Assembly: GCA_965263155.1 (NCBI GenBank) | Contig: OZ253586.1 | Coordinates: 2,604,001 to 2,668,000, forward strand | DNA length: 64,000 bases | Origin: JAAXIE01 sp965263155 | Lineage (GTDB): Bacteria > Chloroflexota > Dehalococcoidia > Lucifugimonadales > JAAXIE01 | Direction of reading: 5' to 3' | In this document: positions 26,409 to 34,899 of the stretch, piece after piece | Layout of the letters: the number at the start of each line of letters is the position of its first letter | Position numbering within the stretch: the first letter of the stretch is position 1 | The notes under the pieces: model-generated | What the model saw: the letters and a program-made list of their open reading frames with translations, nothing else | The model's database searches: none | What the model was told of the DNA's origin: nothing | Translations under genes and position numbers: made by a program

Positions 26409-26852
26409 TTACAAGGGTGCGACGGCAGAAATGAGGATCAGGTCATCACGAGAAAAGTTATCCACTATCGCCAAGAGCCGGACCCGGCGCCCATCGAAGA
26501 GCTCACCGCTCATGAAGTCCGTGGACCAACTCTCATCAACCCCAGCGGCCACCGATCACTCCATACGCCTCTGGCAACATACATGCCGCTTCGGCTTCTT
26601 GGTCCTCAGCATCAGGCGTTCCTGGCTTTACAGCCCCTAGACTCGCTTGTGGTCCACTGCCTAGCCCCCTCTCTGCAGCAGGACGTGGAGGCGCAGGTAG
26701 CCCACCCGCGACCGGGCCTGGTTGTCAAGGGCGGAGAGAAGGTGGACTACTGCGACTGGTTTCATTCGCCATGGCTCGACAGCGCTCATGAAGATTTCCC
26801 TAAATGGGAATCTCCCAGCGAAAAGTTCGCAATTCGGTACCGTCATACCCAC
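26409..26852 (-). pseudogene. IS3-family OrfB (rve transposase) fossil
   Basis: One uninterrupted minus-strand register reads GYLRLHVLLQRGG, stop, AVDHKRV, stop, GL, stop, SQERLMLRTKKPKRHV, stop, then DESWSTDFMSGELFDGRRVR and LLAIVDNFSRDDLI. This is the centre of an IS3-family OrfB, where WxxDFxxxxLxDGRxxRxLxxVDxFxRxxL contains the first catalytic Asp. Four nonsense codons replace what would be Trp, Tyr, Tyr and Arg. No frameshift is needed, so this is old decay by substitution. The C-terminal half of the transposase is missing. Confidence 0.75.
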
Positions 26853-26960
26853 CGCACTGGACTCGAACCTTGAAGTCTGTCCGCACCTAGAGCTGTACCG
26901 GCTAGGGGTACTGCGAATGTTTGTTGCAACTGGGTAGCTGGGATAACGGTGCGTGTTCCG

Positions 26961-28049
26961 CTATTCGCACACCACGCCGTCCCCGTCCGCGTCGCGCATG
27001 TACTCATAAGCCGGGTGGCCGCGTCGGACCGGCGCAATGCCGTGCGCACGGGCCTCCGCGCAGGTGATGCGGCCGTTCCCGTTGTCGTCCCACAGGGTTA
27101 GGGCGTCCACATCAGTGGTGGTCGTGGGTGTTGTTTGAGCGGTTGGAGTTGTCTGGGCAGTAGGGGTTGAGGCTCCGGGCGTGATCACGACCATGTCAGT
27201 TGACGCACACCCTGCCAGAACCCTGTCTATCGCGTCCGCCTCGGCGCGGTCAATAGTGAGACCGTATTCGAGCCGGACCTGGATGGTGCGGTCCACGTAC
27301 CAGCACTCGTTCAGGTCGGGAAGCCACTCGGCCGCGTCGTTGTCGCTCTTCTGGTGCCGGTTGACGCTTGGAGACGCCAGCGTGAGGTTCAGGAGGTCGG
27401 ACGCGAATTCTGACCTGGTTTCGGGGCTAACCGCGCACAGGCCGCTGTCATGCGCCTCAGACCGGGCGACAATGTGTTCGATGTCCGTCTCCCTGATGCT
27501 CTCGAACCAGGTCCCTGTGTAGGGGCCGTAGATGCCGCCCAGGGCGTCGACGATTTTGGCTTCGACCGACGGCGAGTATGGGTAATCGTCCGGGTCGTAG
27601 GGCGCGCACCGGTACTCGGGGGCGACGGTGAGACCGCCCAACGTTGACGCGGGTTGCGTTGGCGTCAGCGTTGAACCTGCCGTGGCGTACAGCGTAGGCA
27701 CCGCAGGAGGAACTGCGGTTGCCTCTGGCGGAAGCGTTACTCTCGGCGCTTGGGTCGATGCGGATACTTGGGTGGCGGTCCTAGCCGGCGTGGGTGTCTC
27801 GGTTGCCTCAGGCTCCGGTGCCAATGTCGGCCGAAGCGCCGTGATAGTGGTAGGTTCCGGTGCCTCTGTAGGAATCAACGTTGGTTCTAGGGGTGCCACT
27901 TCTGTTGCTTCAGCGACCGTTTCGTCGGCCTGCGTCGCCTCTGGCTGTGGTGCGGGCACCGTCGTCACATCGGCCGTCGTGGCCTGGTCTGAGCAGGCAG
28001 TCAGAGTCATTAGGACGAATAGAATCGCTGGTAGCAGGAGTTTCGCCAT
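26961..28049 (-). CDS. Secreted lipoprotein with HNH (DUF1524/GmrSD-like) nuclease and Excalibur domains
   Basis: 362 residues from ATG 28049; an in-frame extension to 28163 is rejected. A lipoprotein signal ends LTAC (Cys19). A Thr/Pro/Glu-rich linker runs to about residue 150. The nuclease domain follows: DIEHIVARSEAHDSGLC with the HNH His, LLNLTLA with the Asn, and NRHQKSDNDAAEWLPD with the last His/Lys, as in GmrSD-type HNH domains. After a Thr-rich spacer comes an Excalibur calcium-binding domain (DNGNGRITCAEARAHGIAPV and DADGDGVVCE, two Cys). It should be an exported, membrane-anchored nuclease that needs Ca2+ for its C-terminal domain, possibly feeding on environmental DNA. All key residues are present. 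Confidence 0.88.
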   Translation of the reverse strand: MAKLLLPAILFVLMTLTACSDQATTADVTTVPAPQPEATQADETVAEATEVAPLEPTLIPTEAPEPTTITALRPTLAPEPEATETPTPARTATQVSASTQAPRVTLPPEATAVPPAVPTLYATAGSTLTPTQPASTLGGLTVAPEYRCAPYDPDDYPYSPSVEAKIVDALGGIYGPYTGTWFESIRETDIEHIVARSEAHDSGLCAVSPETRSEFASDLLNLTLASPSVNRHQKSDNDAAEWLPDLNECWYVDRTIQVRLEYGLTIDRAEADAIDRVLAGCASTDMVVITPGASTPTAQTTPTAQTTPTTTTDVDALTLWDDNGNGRITCAEARAHGIAPVRRGHPAYEYMRDADGDGVVCE

Positions 28050-28213
28050 GCCAGGGTTTCTCCATTCGTATTGGTGTCCTGCCTGACATTCTACTGCAAG
28101 GGTCTGCCTTGGGGCCCTCGGGCCTGTCGGTTTACCCTCTGTCTCGCGTCTTGGTCTCTGCACACTCTCCGGTGAAACTGTGCATCCGGTCTATTTTCTA
28201 GCGGTTGCGTTGA

Positions 28214-28242
28214 CGGTCTATCCCCGCCCACGCGGGGGAACC
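28214..28242 (-). repeat. Orphan type I-E-like CRISPR repeat unit
   Basis: On the minus strand these 29 bases run GGTTCCCCCGCG, then TGG, then GCGGGGATAGACCG, with the GC stem typical of type I-E repeats; by my alignment 22 of 29 positions equal the E. coli I-E repeat as I remember it. There is no second copy at spacer distance and no cas gene in the window. Directly right of it is another hairpin (GCCGACA-TTTTGG-TGTCGGC, 28245-28264). It is either a relic of an array or a chance double hairpin. Confidence 0.5.
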
Positions 28243-28626
28243 TGGCCGACATTTTGGTGTCGGCGAAACTGAGGCAAAACCAGAGGCCAGAGCGCATGAC
28301 CGAACGGTCGATCGTCGGGAGTCCCATCAGCCTGATGCTGATTGGGTCGGGTTCCTCCTATGCAGGGGATCCTTCTTCGGGTACAAGGCGCGCATTGAAG
28401 TGGATCAGGGGTCGGTCGGATATCGTACCCACCGCAGTGTTCACCCCAGTTAATGTGTATGCAAGCGAGGAGGAGACAAGCCGGTTAGCAGGAATGAAGC
28501 ATGGTTGGAACAGCGACGGCAGAAGTGGGGTGTCTCCCGGAAAGATGATGCGGACGAGAACGAGAGGACCAGCTCGACGGAACCGCGCGGCAGAGGCAGC
28601 GCCGCCATTAGACGGCCTCTAGACCC
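28243..28626. other. Gap of about 380 bases without a convincing gene
   Basis: A 122-codon plus-strand frame exists at 28254-28622 but has low-complexity Arg/Ala composition at its end, no ribosome binding site and no family motif. I see no terminator for the following or preceding genes other than the hairpin at 28245-28264, which lacks a T tract. Confidence 0.45.
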
Positions 28627-28651
28627 TTGTCTTCATGGTGACTGGTATAAT
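28627..28651 (+). promoter_or_regulatory. Extended -10 promoter of the AT-hook/EEP cassette, copy 1
   Basis: The sequence CTGGTATAATCCG contains a consensus -10 hexamer TATAAT (28646-28651) preceded by TGG, an extended -10. A TTGTCT at 28627-28632 is too close for a standard -35. The same block occurs at 42675-42700 before the paralogous gene, while surrounding non-coding sequence has diverged, so selection has kept it. Confidence 0.7.
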
Positions 28652-28680
28652 CCGGCCACATACCACCTGAAGGAATACTG

Positions 28681-28980
28681 ATGCCAGAATTTGAGGTCGT
28701 GACCCTCCGAGAGGCAATGCTGTCCTCAACCCCTACAGGGAAGAGATCCCAGATAGCGCTAGAGTATGCCAGCTATCTCGCCAGCCTGCGCCCCGACGAG
28801 GCTGGCAAACTCACGCCCTCGCATGGAGAAACCGTTGCCACGGTGCGCCGTCGTCTGGGTTCGGCGGTCAAGGCGTCGGGAAGAAGCATACAGATAAAGC
28901 GCGTCGGTACCGAAATCTACTTTTGGGAGGCCGCTCCCAAGAGGCGTGGTGGGAGGCCACGCAAGAATCCCATGCCCTGA
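28681..28980 (+). CDS. Small AT-hook-like DNA-binding protein, copy 1
   Basis: 99 residues, about 70 percent identical to 42732-43031. ATG 28681 has AAGGA upstream, conserved in both copies. The N-terminal part has a conserved patch SQIAxEYAxYxxxLRxxEAGxLT, followed by GETVATVRRRLGSA, a possible HTH helix pair, then RSIQIKRVGTEIYFWE. The C-terminal tail KRRGGRPRKNPMP is an AT-hook (GRP core flanked by basic residues) that should bind the minor groove of A/T-rich DNA. It precedes an EEP hydrolase gene by about 150 bases, as its paralogue does. Function unknown; a regulator of the cassette is the simplest idea. Confidence 0.8.
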   Translation: MPEFEVVTLREAMLSSTPTGKRSQIALEYASYLASLRPDEAGKLTPSHGETVATVRRRLGSAVKASGRSIQIKRVGTEIYFWEAAPKRRGGRPRKNPMP

Positions 28981-29126
28981 CCCACCTTGCCAAAGCCCGC
29001 ACGGGTTGGGAGGGGTTGGCCCCTGTGCTGCGGAGGCCCGAGGAACACCTTCGAAGCACAGCTTGGGCTAGACATGAGCTCCAAGGAGTTGAGACTCGTC
29101 GTTTCCCAAGCGTAGCGAGCGAACTG

Positions 29127-29859
29127 ATGTCACTGAGCGTACTTACTTGGAATGTCTAGTGGGCCACGCCCTACTCGTGGCGGACCAGTGAAATCCTCAG
29201 CCGCATTGACCGACACATCTCTGAGGTCATCTGTCTCACCGAGACCCATGAGGGGCTGCTGTCTCAACATGGGCACACGATCTCCTCGCGACTCGACTAT
29301 GGGTATAAGGTCACACAGGGTCGGCGGAAGGTCATCCTCTGGTCGAGGGAACCTTGGGTTCAGGTCGATGCCTTTGGAATCGATACGATGCCTCCCGGAC
29401 GGTTTGTATCCGGCGTCACACAGACATCCTTGGGCGGGGTCGCCGTCATCGGGATCTGTATTCCTTGGTTCGGTTCACGGACTGAGGCCAGGCGCAAGTT
29501 GGAACGCAGGGTCCCGTGGGAGGACCACGAGCAGTACCTAGCCGGCCTCGCGGAAGTTCTGGGGCGGGCGGGCGTCTGTGAAGCGTCTGATCGTGATGGG
29601 GGACTTCAATCAAACCATGGGACTAGGCGGCCGCGCACGTCTTGAACTCCGGTTGGCACTCCAAAAAGCCTTTCTTCCGAACATGACAATCGCAACTTCA
29701 GAGCTTGCCTTCCAAGGACGCAGGAGCATCGACCACATTGCACTCAGTGATGATTTAGCAGTTAGCTCCTTGGGCGTGATCAGCAACATCCACGAGGGAA
29801 GGAAACTGTTAGACCATTTTGGCGTTGTCGCCGTTCTTGCCTCCCAGCCCATTCAGTAG
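29127..29859 (+). pseudogene. Endonuclease/exonuclease/phosphatase (EEP) family gene, broken, copy E1
   Basis: ATG 29127 starts MSLSVLTWNV and then TAG (29157-29159), where copy E4 at 43178 has Gln. The frame then reads on: EVICLTETH with the metal-binding Glu, SWRTSEILSRIDRHI, and VILWSREPW. A frameshift near 29570 moves to KRLIVMGDFNQ (GDFN catalytic block), RRSIDHIALSDDL and LLDHFGVVAVL (terminal Asp-His). All blocks of the EEP fold are recognisable, so the ancestor was a roughly 240-residue Mg-dependent nuclease or phosphodiesterase. One nonsense codon and one frameshift disable it. It follows the AT-hook gene at 28681. Confidence 0.8.
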
Positions 29860-29860
29860 C

Positions 29861-29892
29861 AGTGTGGCTTTTCTCTGGGGCGTAGGCCACAC
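29861..29892. other. Inverted repeat between two EEP genes
   Basis: AGTGTGGC (29861-29868) and GCCACACT (29885-29892) can form an 8-bp stem with a 16-base loop. No T tract follows, so it is not a typical terminator; it may pause transcription or protect mRNA ends. Confidence 0.35.
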
Positions 29893-29934
29893 TGGATATG
29901 TAGCAGAATTTCTCACAGACCACCGGAGGATGGA

Positions 29935-30855
29935 TTGGCCGTAACAGTGGTGAGTTGGAACATCGCCAAAAGACACGAGCCGTGGCGACAGCTTCTGCAG
30001 ATGGACGCCGACGTCGCTCTCTTGCAGGAGGCCTCGCCGCCACCGGACGACGTGGTGCAACTGCGGGACGCGACACTCCCGCCCTTGGAGGGCGCCAGCG
30101 TCCTGGACATCGGCCCGCGAGAAGCATGGGACTCCCATTCGTGGAACTCCGACTGGTGGCGTGGGAGAGGCAACGCACTGTTCGACCGCTGGCCAATGGT
30201 GGTGCGCCTCTCGGAACGGGTCGATGTCGAGTGGTTCAAGCAGGTTGGCCCAATAGGGTGGCCGGAGCAGGACGAGATCGCCGTCAGTGGCATCGGGACC
30301 ATAACGGCAGCCCGCATTACGCCACGCGACGGTTCCACTGAGCCGTTCATCGCCATCTCCATGTATGGCCGATGGATATGAACGCATCCGAGCGTCGAGA
30401 CCGCGTGGAGCTTTGGCTACGCCGACGCCTCCGTCCATCGCATCATCTCGGACCTCTCCACGTTCATCGGCCACGAGAACCCGCAGACGCATCGCATCCT
30501 GGCCGCCGGGGACCTCAACATCCTGCATGGCTACGGAGATGGCGGGAGACCTCCCTACTGGGATGCACGCTACCGGTCCGTATTCGAGAGGATGGCGGCC
30601 ATTGGCACGGAGTTCGTGGGGCCACAGGCGCCGGACGGACGACAGGCGGAGACGCTGGCGACACACGAACCTGAGGACTCCCGAAACGACGTGACGTTCT
30701 ACCTCCCCGGCAAGAACCCAGCGACTGCAAGCAACAACCAGTTGGACTACGTCTTCGCCTCGCGCGGCTTTCACGAGAGCGTGAATATGCGGGCCATGAA
30801 CGGCGTCGAGGAGTGGGGCGCGAGCGACCACTGCCGCCTGCTCATCGAGGTCTGA
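29935..30855 (+). pseudogene. EEP-family hydrolase with one in-frame stop, copy E2
   Basis: The frame starts at TTG 29935 with GGAGGAT a few bases upstream. It reads TVVSWNIAKRHEPW (the Asn block), DVALLQEASPPP (metal-binding Glu), and continues to YGRWI, where TGA occurs at 30379-30381. It then resumes in the same frame: THPSVETAWSFGYADASVHR, ILAAGDLNILHGYG (GDLN catalytic block), NNQLDYVFASRGF and GASDHCRLLIEV (terminal Asp-His). Apart from the single nonsense codon it is full length, about 306 residues. It could therefore be a recent mutation or a base error. Fragments of the same subfamily lie at 38105-38278 and 57300-57421. Confidence 0.8.
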
Positions 30856-31632
30856 CCACAGGCTAACACCGCCATGCCCGTGACTCCGGCGAGCATGGGA
30901 CGGGGTCTACCGAGAATACAACCTTGGGCTCTAGTGACCGATACTCGTGACGTTGCAGGTCCACCTAACCGGGATCAAATCAAGAACCTTCACGACCAGG
31001 TTTCGCTCTGCCAATTTAGGAAGCCTGACGGCTAAAGTCCTTGGTACTACAGCCTCACTACTGAAGCTAGCAGTGATAGCCGCCATTGGTAATGAGACTC
31101 CTCGGCTCTGGCCTGACGGCTCTCTCACCACTGGCATCATGACATCAGAGGGTTGCTAGGATGGTTTGCAGCTCGTGCGGGAGCTTTTGAGGGGTCAGCT
31201 GTGTTACTACTTACATTAGAATTTATCCACTGAGAAAGTTCGCGGTGCGCGATGGGCATGCAAAGCTCAGATGCTGGTGGGCAATGGACTTGATGGGGGC
31301 TCATTGTTAGAAGTGACTGTACTCCGTGAGCAGCGTCGGCTATCCGATGCTATAGCTCGCTTATCGTGCACCCATGTCAAGCGAGGCCTTAACGGCGGGC
31401 ATCGCCTTGGGCTCAGAGGGTAAAGCCTCGACGGGGATGGCGAATTAGGATACGGCTTATTGGTACTCCGCCAAGGTCTTCCGATTTTCAAGGATTAACC
31501 CCATAATTCTCGAGCAAGCGGGGCTCTATCCCTCGCTACATCTGGACGCTGCATCTGCATGAGTGCCAAATGTGACCGGCATTTTGGCAGACCAAGGGCA
31601 CTACTCGGAAGGGTGGAGTTTAGGGCCAAGCC
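30856..31632. other. Gap of about 780 bases with no recognisable gene
   Basis: The first 60 bases after the EEP gene are conserved downstream of the EEP fragment at 57421 (gactccggcgagcatgggac in both). The dispersed repeat R3 follows at 30961-31003. Short frames on both strands show no motifs. The region before recN has no clear promoter that I can defend. Confidence 0.5.
30961..31003 (+). repeat. Dispersed 40-bp repeat, copy R3
   Basis: A diverged copy of R1 (6183-6221) and R2 (16095-16140), sharing ccacctaac and aaatcaagaaccttc in the same order and spacing. Copies sit in gene-free regions. Confidence 0.5.
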
Positions 31633-33438
31633 ATGCTAAGACTCCTTAATGTCACCAACTTCGCCACCATAGAACAGCTCGAAATAGAGTTGGTGCCCGG
31701 CTTTAGTGTACTAACTGGGGAGACGGGAGCGGGTAAGTCGATCATCGTGGACGCGCTGAGCCTTCTACTTGGAGGACGCGCCGATGTTGGCATGGTACGT
31801 TCTGGCACTCGCCAGTCCAGAGTAGAGGGCATCTTCCTGCTTAGGGGCGACATGTCTCAGAGAATCAATGTCGCTCTTGCTGAGTACGGAATTGACGTCG
31901 CCGAAGAGGAGATACTTCTCGCTCGGGAGGTCAACCTGGATGGACGCAACACCTGCCGTGTGAACGGGCGAATCGTATCTCTCAGGATGTTAAACTCACT
32001 GGCGAGATACCTGGTGGACATCCATGGTCAAAACCAGCACTTATCCCTTCTCCGCGTGCGTGAGCATATGGATATTCTGGACAAGTATGGAGGGCTATGG
32101 CAACTTCGCACCGAGGTGGCAGAGAGGGTCCGCCAACTAGCGGAGGTGCGCCAAGAGTTAGACGGGCTTTTGAAGGATGAAGAAGAGCTCGGTCAACGAA
32201 TCGATTATCTGAGGTATCAAGTAGAGGAGATCAGCACAGCAAATCTACGCCCAACTGAAGATCATGACCTGACCCTGGAGAGGGACCGGGGCGCCAACGC
32301 AGAGCGAATCATCACACTGTCCGACCAAGCCTACAGAGTACTATCCGATAGCTCCGACCGGCACGAATCGGTCATGGATCTTATCGGGCAGGTGTCCAAG
32401 GACCTTTCCGAGCTGGAACGACTGGACCCCTCGTTGAATCAGAACCGTGAGACGGTAGACGCCTTGACCCACCAGGTAGAGGAGTTGGCGCGTGCACTCC
32501 GAGGCTATCGTGATGGCATCGAACACAGCGCGAACCGTCTTCAGGAGGTTGAGGAGCGTTTGGGCTTGATCAACAATCTCAAAAGGAAGTACGGCAGTAC
32601 CATCGAAGAAATCCTGGCCTTTGGCGAGAGGGTCTCGCAGGAGCTGGAAAAGCTGCATCACAGCGAAGAGCGTGCGGAGGAATTGAAATCCCGAGAGATC
32701 AAGCTTCGAACGCAGGTCGGCAGACTTGCGGGTCAGCTCTCCGAAGCCCGGCGACGCGCAGCCAAGCGCCTGGCTGATGCCATACAGGAAGAGGTCGCCG
32801 GGCTGCCCTTGGGACACGCTCAAGTGCTTGTGGATATCCGTCAATCAGACTCGGATGACGGTGTGCCGGTTGGGACCGCGGAGTCGGTCTCCTACACAAC
32901 ACCTTCTTTAGGCGGGGAGTCTGTCAGGCATCTCGCGTTCAACGGGACAGGTATAGACTCCGTGGAATTCTTGATCTCTCTGAACCCAGGTGAACCGCCA
33001 CGACCCCTAGCCAGAATCGCCTCGGGAGGAGAAGCCTCCAGGCTGATGCTTGCCATTAAGACAATCCTATCCACGGCTGACCAGATTCCGATACTCGTGT
33101 TCGACGAAGTCGATGCGGGGATAGGAGGCCGAGTCGGGAGTGTCCTGGGTGAGAAACTATGGGGTCTGTCCAAGAGCCACCAGGTCCTATGTGTAACTCA
33201 CCTCCCACAAATAGCGTGCTATGCAGACCACCACGCTAAGGTTACAAAACTCGCCTCACATGATAGGACCGTGACATCGGTGGAGGTTCTGGACGGTGAG
33301 GCCAGGGTGACGGAACTTAGTCAGATGCTGGGCTCCGATAGCGGCGCTACCCGCACCAACGCCTTGGAGATGTTACTGCAGGCCAAGAACTGGAAGGAGA
33401 GCAAAAGGGTGTACCCCATGCAGGAAACCCTTGCATAA
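31633..33438 (+). CDS. recN: DNA repair protein RecN
   Basis: 601 residues from ATG 31633, slightly longer than the usual 550-570. It is an SMC-like ATPase that gathers broken DNA ends for recombinational repair in the cytoplasm. The N-terminal ATPase half has MLRLLNVTNFATIEQLEIEL and Walker A GETGAGKS (about residue 31-38), followed by LSLLLGGRAD and VDIHGQNQHLSLL. A coiled coil of about 250 residues separates it from the C-terminal half with the signature ARIASGGEASRLMLAIK, Walker B ILVFDEVDAGIGG, and VLCVTHLPQIACYADHH with the switch His. All motifs are intact. It is the only housekeeping gene in this part of the window. Confidence 0.96.
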   Translation: MLRLLNVTNFATIEQLEIELVPGFSVLTGETGAGKSIIVDALSLLLGGRADVGMVRSGTRQSRVEGIFLLRGDMSQRINVALAEYGIDVAEEEILLAREVNLDGRNTCRVNGRIVSLRMLNSLARYLVDIHGQNQHLSLLRVREHMDILDKYGGLWQLRTEVAERVRQLAEVRQELDGLLKDEEELGQRIDYLRYQVEEISTANLRPTEDHDLTLERDRGANAERIITLSDQAYRVLSDSSDRHESVMDLIGQVSKDLSELERLDPSLNQNRETVDALTHQVEELARALRGYRDGIEHSANRLQEVEERLGLINNLKRKYGSTIEEILAFGERVSQELEKLHHSEERAEELKSREIKLRTQVGRLAGQLSEARRRAAKRLADAIQEEVAGLPLGHAQVLVDIRQSDSDDGVPVGTAESVSYTTPSLGGESVRHLAFNGTGIDSVEFLISLNPGEPPRPLARIASGGEASRLMLAIKTILSTADQIPILVFDEVDAGIGGRVGSVLGEKLWGLSKSHQVLCVTHLPQIACYADHHAKVTKLASHDRTVTSVEVLDGEARVTELSQMLGSDSGATRTNALEMLLQAKNWKESKRVYPMQETLA

Positions 33439-34071
33439 CCGCCATGGACGTAGACTCGAACCTATCGCATGTCCATTGGTACAGTCGGCCAGAGTGCCAA
33501 GCTGAACTTCAGGGAGAAGGATCCGCAAGCCGAGCAAAATCAAGAGGATACGCACCGCATGACCAACGACCGCCACCTACGGATTCATGCGGACGGAACC
33601 TCTGAGTCTCTTGAGGCCCTTCAAGAAATGTACGGGTACCCTGGAGGCGCCGACCCAGCTACGGCGCTTTTGTGCCAACAGGGACCTCTGCGTCAAAGCG
33701 CTGCTGCTCAGCCGCTGTGGAGTGAGGGAACCGAGACCTTCACCTGCTTCGATTCTCGCCTCGACCTCAGCCGTGCTAATAGAATGGGATCACTCTGAGG
33801 CGTTTGACCGCACCGTGTATTCGCGGAATGGAGTTAATCTCTGCACGGCGCTGCAGGAGGTCCCTCAACCGAGGCGGTGCGAGGCACCTAGGCCGTTATT
33901 GCGAGGGGGCACCAACCTGTCAGCGGTAGGCGATCCGGTTCACTGCACTCATTTCAGGGCAGTTGCAGCCGATAGTGGGGAGGACACGCGAATTCTGCCA
34001 CAGGCGACGAGAACACTGTATTATGCTACCATAAATCCATAATTCCATTTGTTGCAGAGGGCTCTGACACG
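33439..34071. other. Region between recN and the toxin-antitoxin pair
   Basis: Apart from one weak small gene at 33559-33798 there is nothing I can name. The last 60 bases before 34072 are A/T-rich (tattatgctaccataaatcc) and probably hold the promoter and operator of the toxin-antitoxin operon. Confidence 0.4.
33559..33798 (+). CDS. Possible small protein, unknown
   Basis: A 79-codon frame from ATG 33559 starts plausibly (MTNDRHLRIHADGTSESLEA, then LQEMYGYPGG) but the second half loses coding character and other frames look equally good there. It may be a frameshifted remnant. No ribosome binding site or family motif. Confidence 0.25.
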   Translation: MTNDRHLRIHADGTSESLEALQEMYGYPGGADPATALLCQQGPLRQSAAAQPLWSEGTETFTCFDSRLDLSRANRMGSL

Positions 34072-34347
34072 ATGAAGGTAATCAGCGTGGCCGTCGATGA
34101 TGAAACCCACCGCCTGGCCAGGATCAAGGCCGCCCAGAAGGGCACGTCCATGTCCGCCCTGCTGAGGGAGTACCTTCTGCAGGTACTCAGGGAGGACAGC
34201 GACCGTCCTCCTGCGGAGACCGAGCCGCAGCGCAGGGCGAGAAACTTGGACGAGGTCATGGCAAGGTTTGAGGCGGAGGACGTAGGTTTAAATGCCAGTG
34301 AAAGGCTGGGCAGGGAGGAACTGTACGACAGGCATGCGTCTCGCTGA
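34072..34347 (+). CDS. Ribbon-helix-helix antitoxin, VapB-like
   Basis: 91 residues. The N-terminus KVISVAVDDETHRLARIKAA is a ribbon-helix-helix strand followed by helices (MSALLREYLLQVLRED), the DNA-binding dimer of VapB/CopG-like antitoxins. The C-terminal part (NLDEVMARFEAEDVGLNASE) should wrap and block the toxin. The gene overlaps the PIN toxin gene by 14 bases, the usual antitoxin-first order. It should repress its own operon together with the toxin. Confidence 0.88.
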   Translation: MKVISVAVDDETHRLARIKAAQKGTSMSALLREYLLQVLREDSDRPPAETEPQRRARNLDEVMARFEAEDVGLNASERLGREELYDRHASR

Positions 34348-34741
34348 CACCAACATCCTGATCTATGCGGCCGACACCTCTCCAAAAGAAAGACAAAAAA
34401 GATCAAGGGCCGCGGAAGTTCTCAAAACAGAGGATCTGTGCCTGTCCGTACAGGTCCTCCAGGAGTTCTACTACCAGGCTACCCGACCGACAGGCAGACT
34501 TGGTATGTCCCACGAGCAAGCCCTGGCTTTCCTGGACCCCTTCATGGACCTGACCATCCAGGCGGTAACTCAGGAAGTGTTCAGAGCGGCTGCAGAGATT
34601 GCAAACAGGCACAATATCTCCTACTGGGACGCCGCCATAGTGGCGGCGGCACGAATTCTGGGATGCGACGCGGTCTATTCGGAAGACCTCAACCAAGGCC
34701 AGTCATACGACGGCGTCGTGGTGATAAACCCCTTTCGCTGA
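34334..34741 (+). CDS. PIN-domain toxin, VapC-like ribonuclease
   Basis: 135 residues from ATG 34334, within the antitoxin gene's end. The PIN acidic residues are all visible: Asp5 in LADTNILIY, Glu in VQVLQEFYYQ, Asp in YWDAAIVAAA, and Asp in YSEDLNQG. These bind Mg/Mn for RNA cleavage, typically of tRNA or rRNA when the antitoxin is degraded. The length matches VapC proteins. Together with 34072-34347 it forms a complete and apparently intact type II toxin-antitoxin operon, one of few intact mobile or defence-type units in this window. Confidence 0.9.
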   Translation: MRLADTNILIYAADTSPKERQKRSRAAEVLKTEDLCLSVQVLQEFYYQATRPTGRLGMSHEQALAFLDPFMDLTIQAVTQEVFRAAAEIANRHNISYWDAAIVAAARILGCDAVYSEDLNQGQSYDGVVVINPFR

Positions 34742-34899
34742 TCGCAAGGGAGATGACTTGCTATCCTGTGGCCCAAATATCCGTGCCGTGAGAGCGGCCG
34801 GAAGTAGGTGAAGTGAGGCTACGTTGACCGTGGCCTGCCCCAGGGAGAAGCTTCTAAAAACGATCCGCTCATTCTTGAGACGAGAAATGCACAGACCAT

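Noticed and set aside
26385..26873. A 162-codon plus-strand protein with an orderly look.
   Set aside because: It is the antisense of the IS3 OrfB fossil, which has a continuous family match on the minus strand.
26846..26880. Possible tRNA, because ggactcgaacct looks like the reverse of a T-arm (also near 16018 and 33452).
   Set aside because: The bases on either side cannot form the 5-bp T stem at any of the three sites, and no D-arm, anticodon arm or acceptor stem follows at the right distance.
28214..28264. A CRISPR array.
   Set aside because: Only one repeat-like unit is present, with no second copy at spacer distance and no cas genes, so it is listed only as an orphan repeat.
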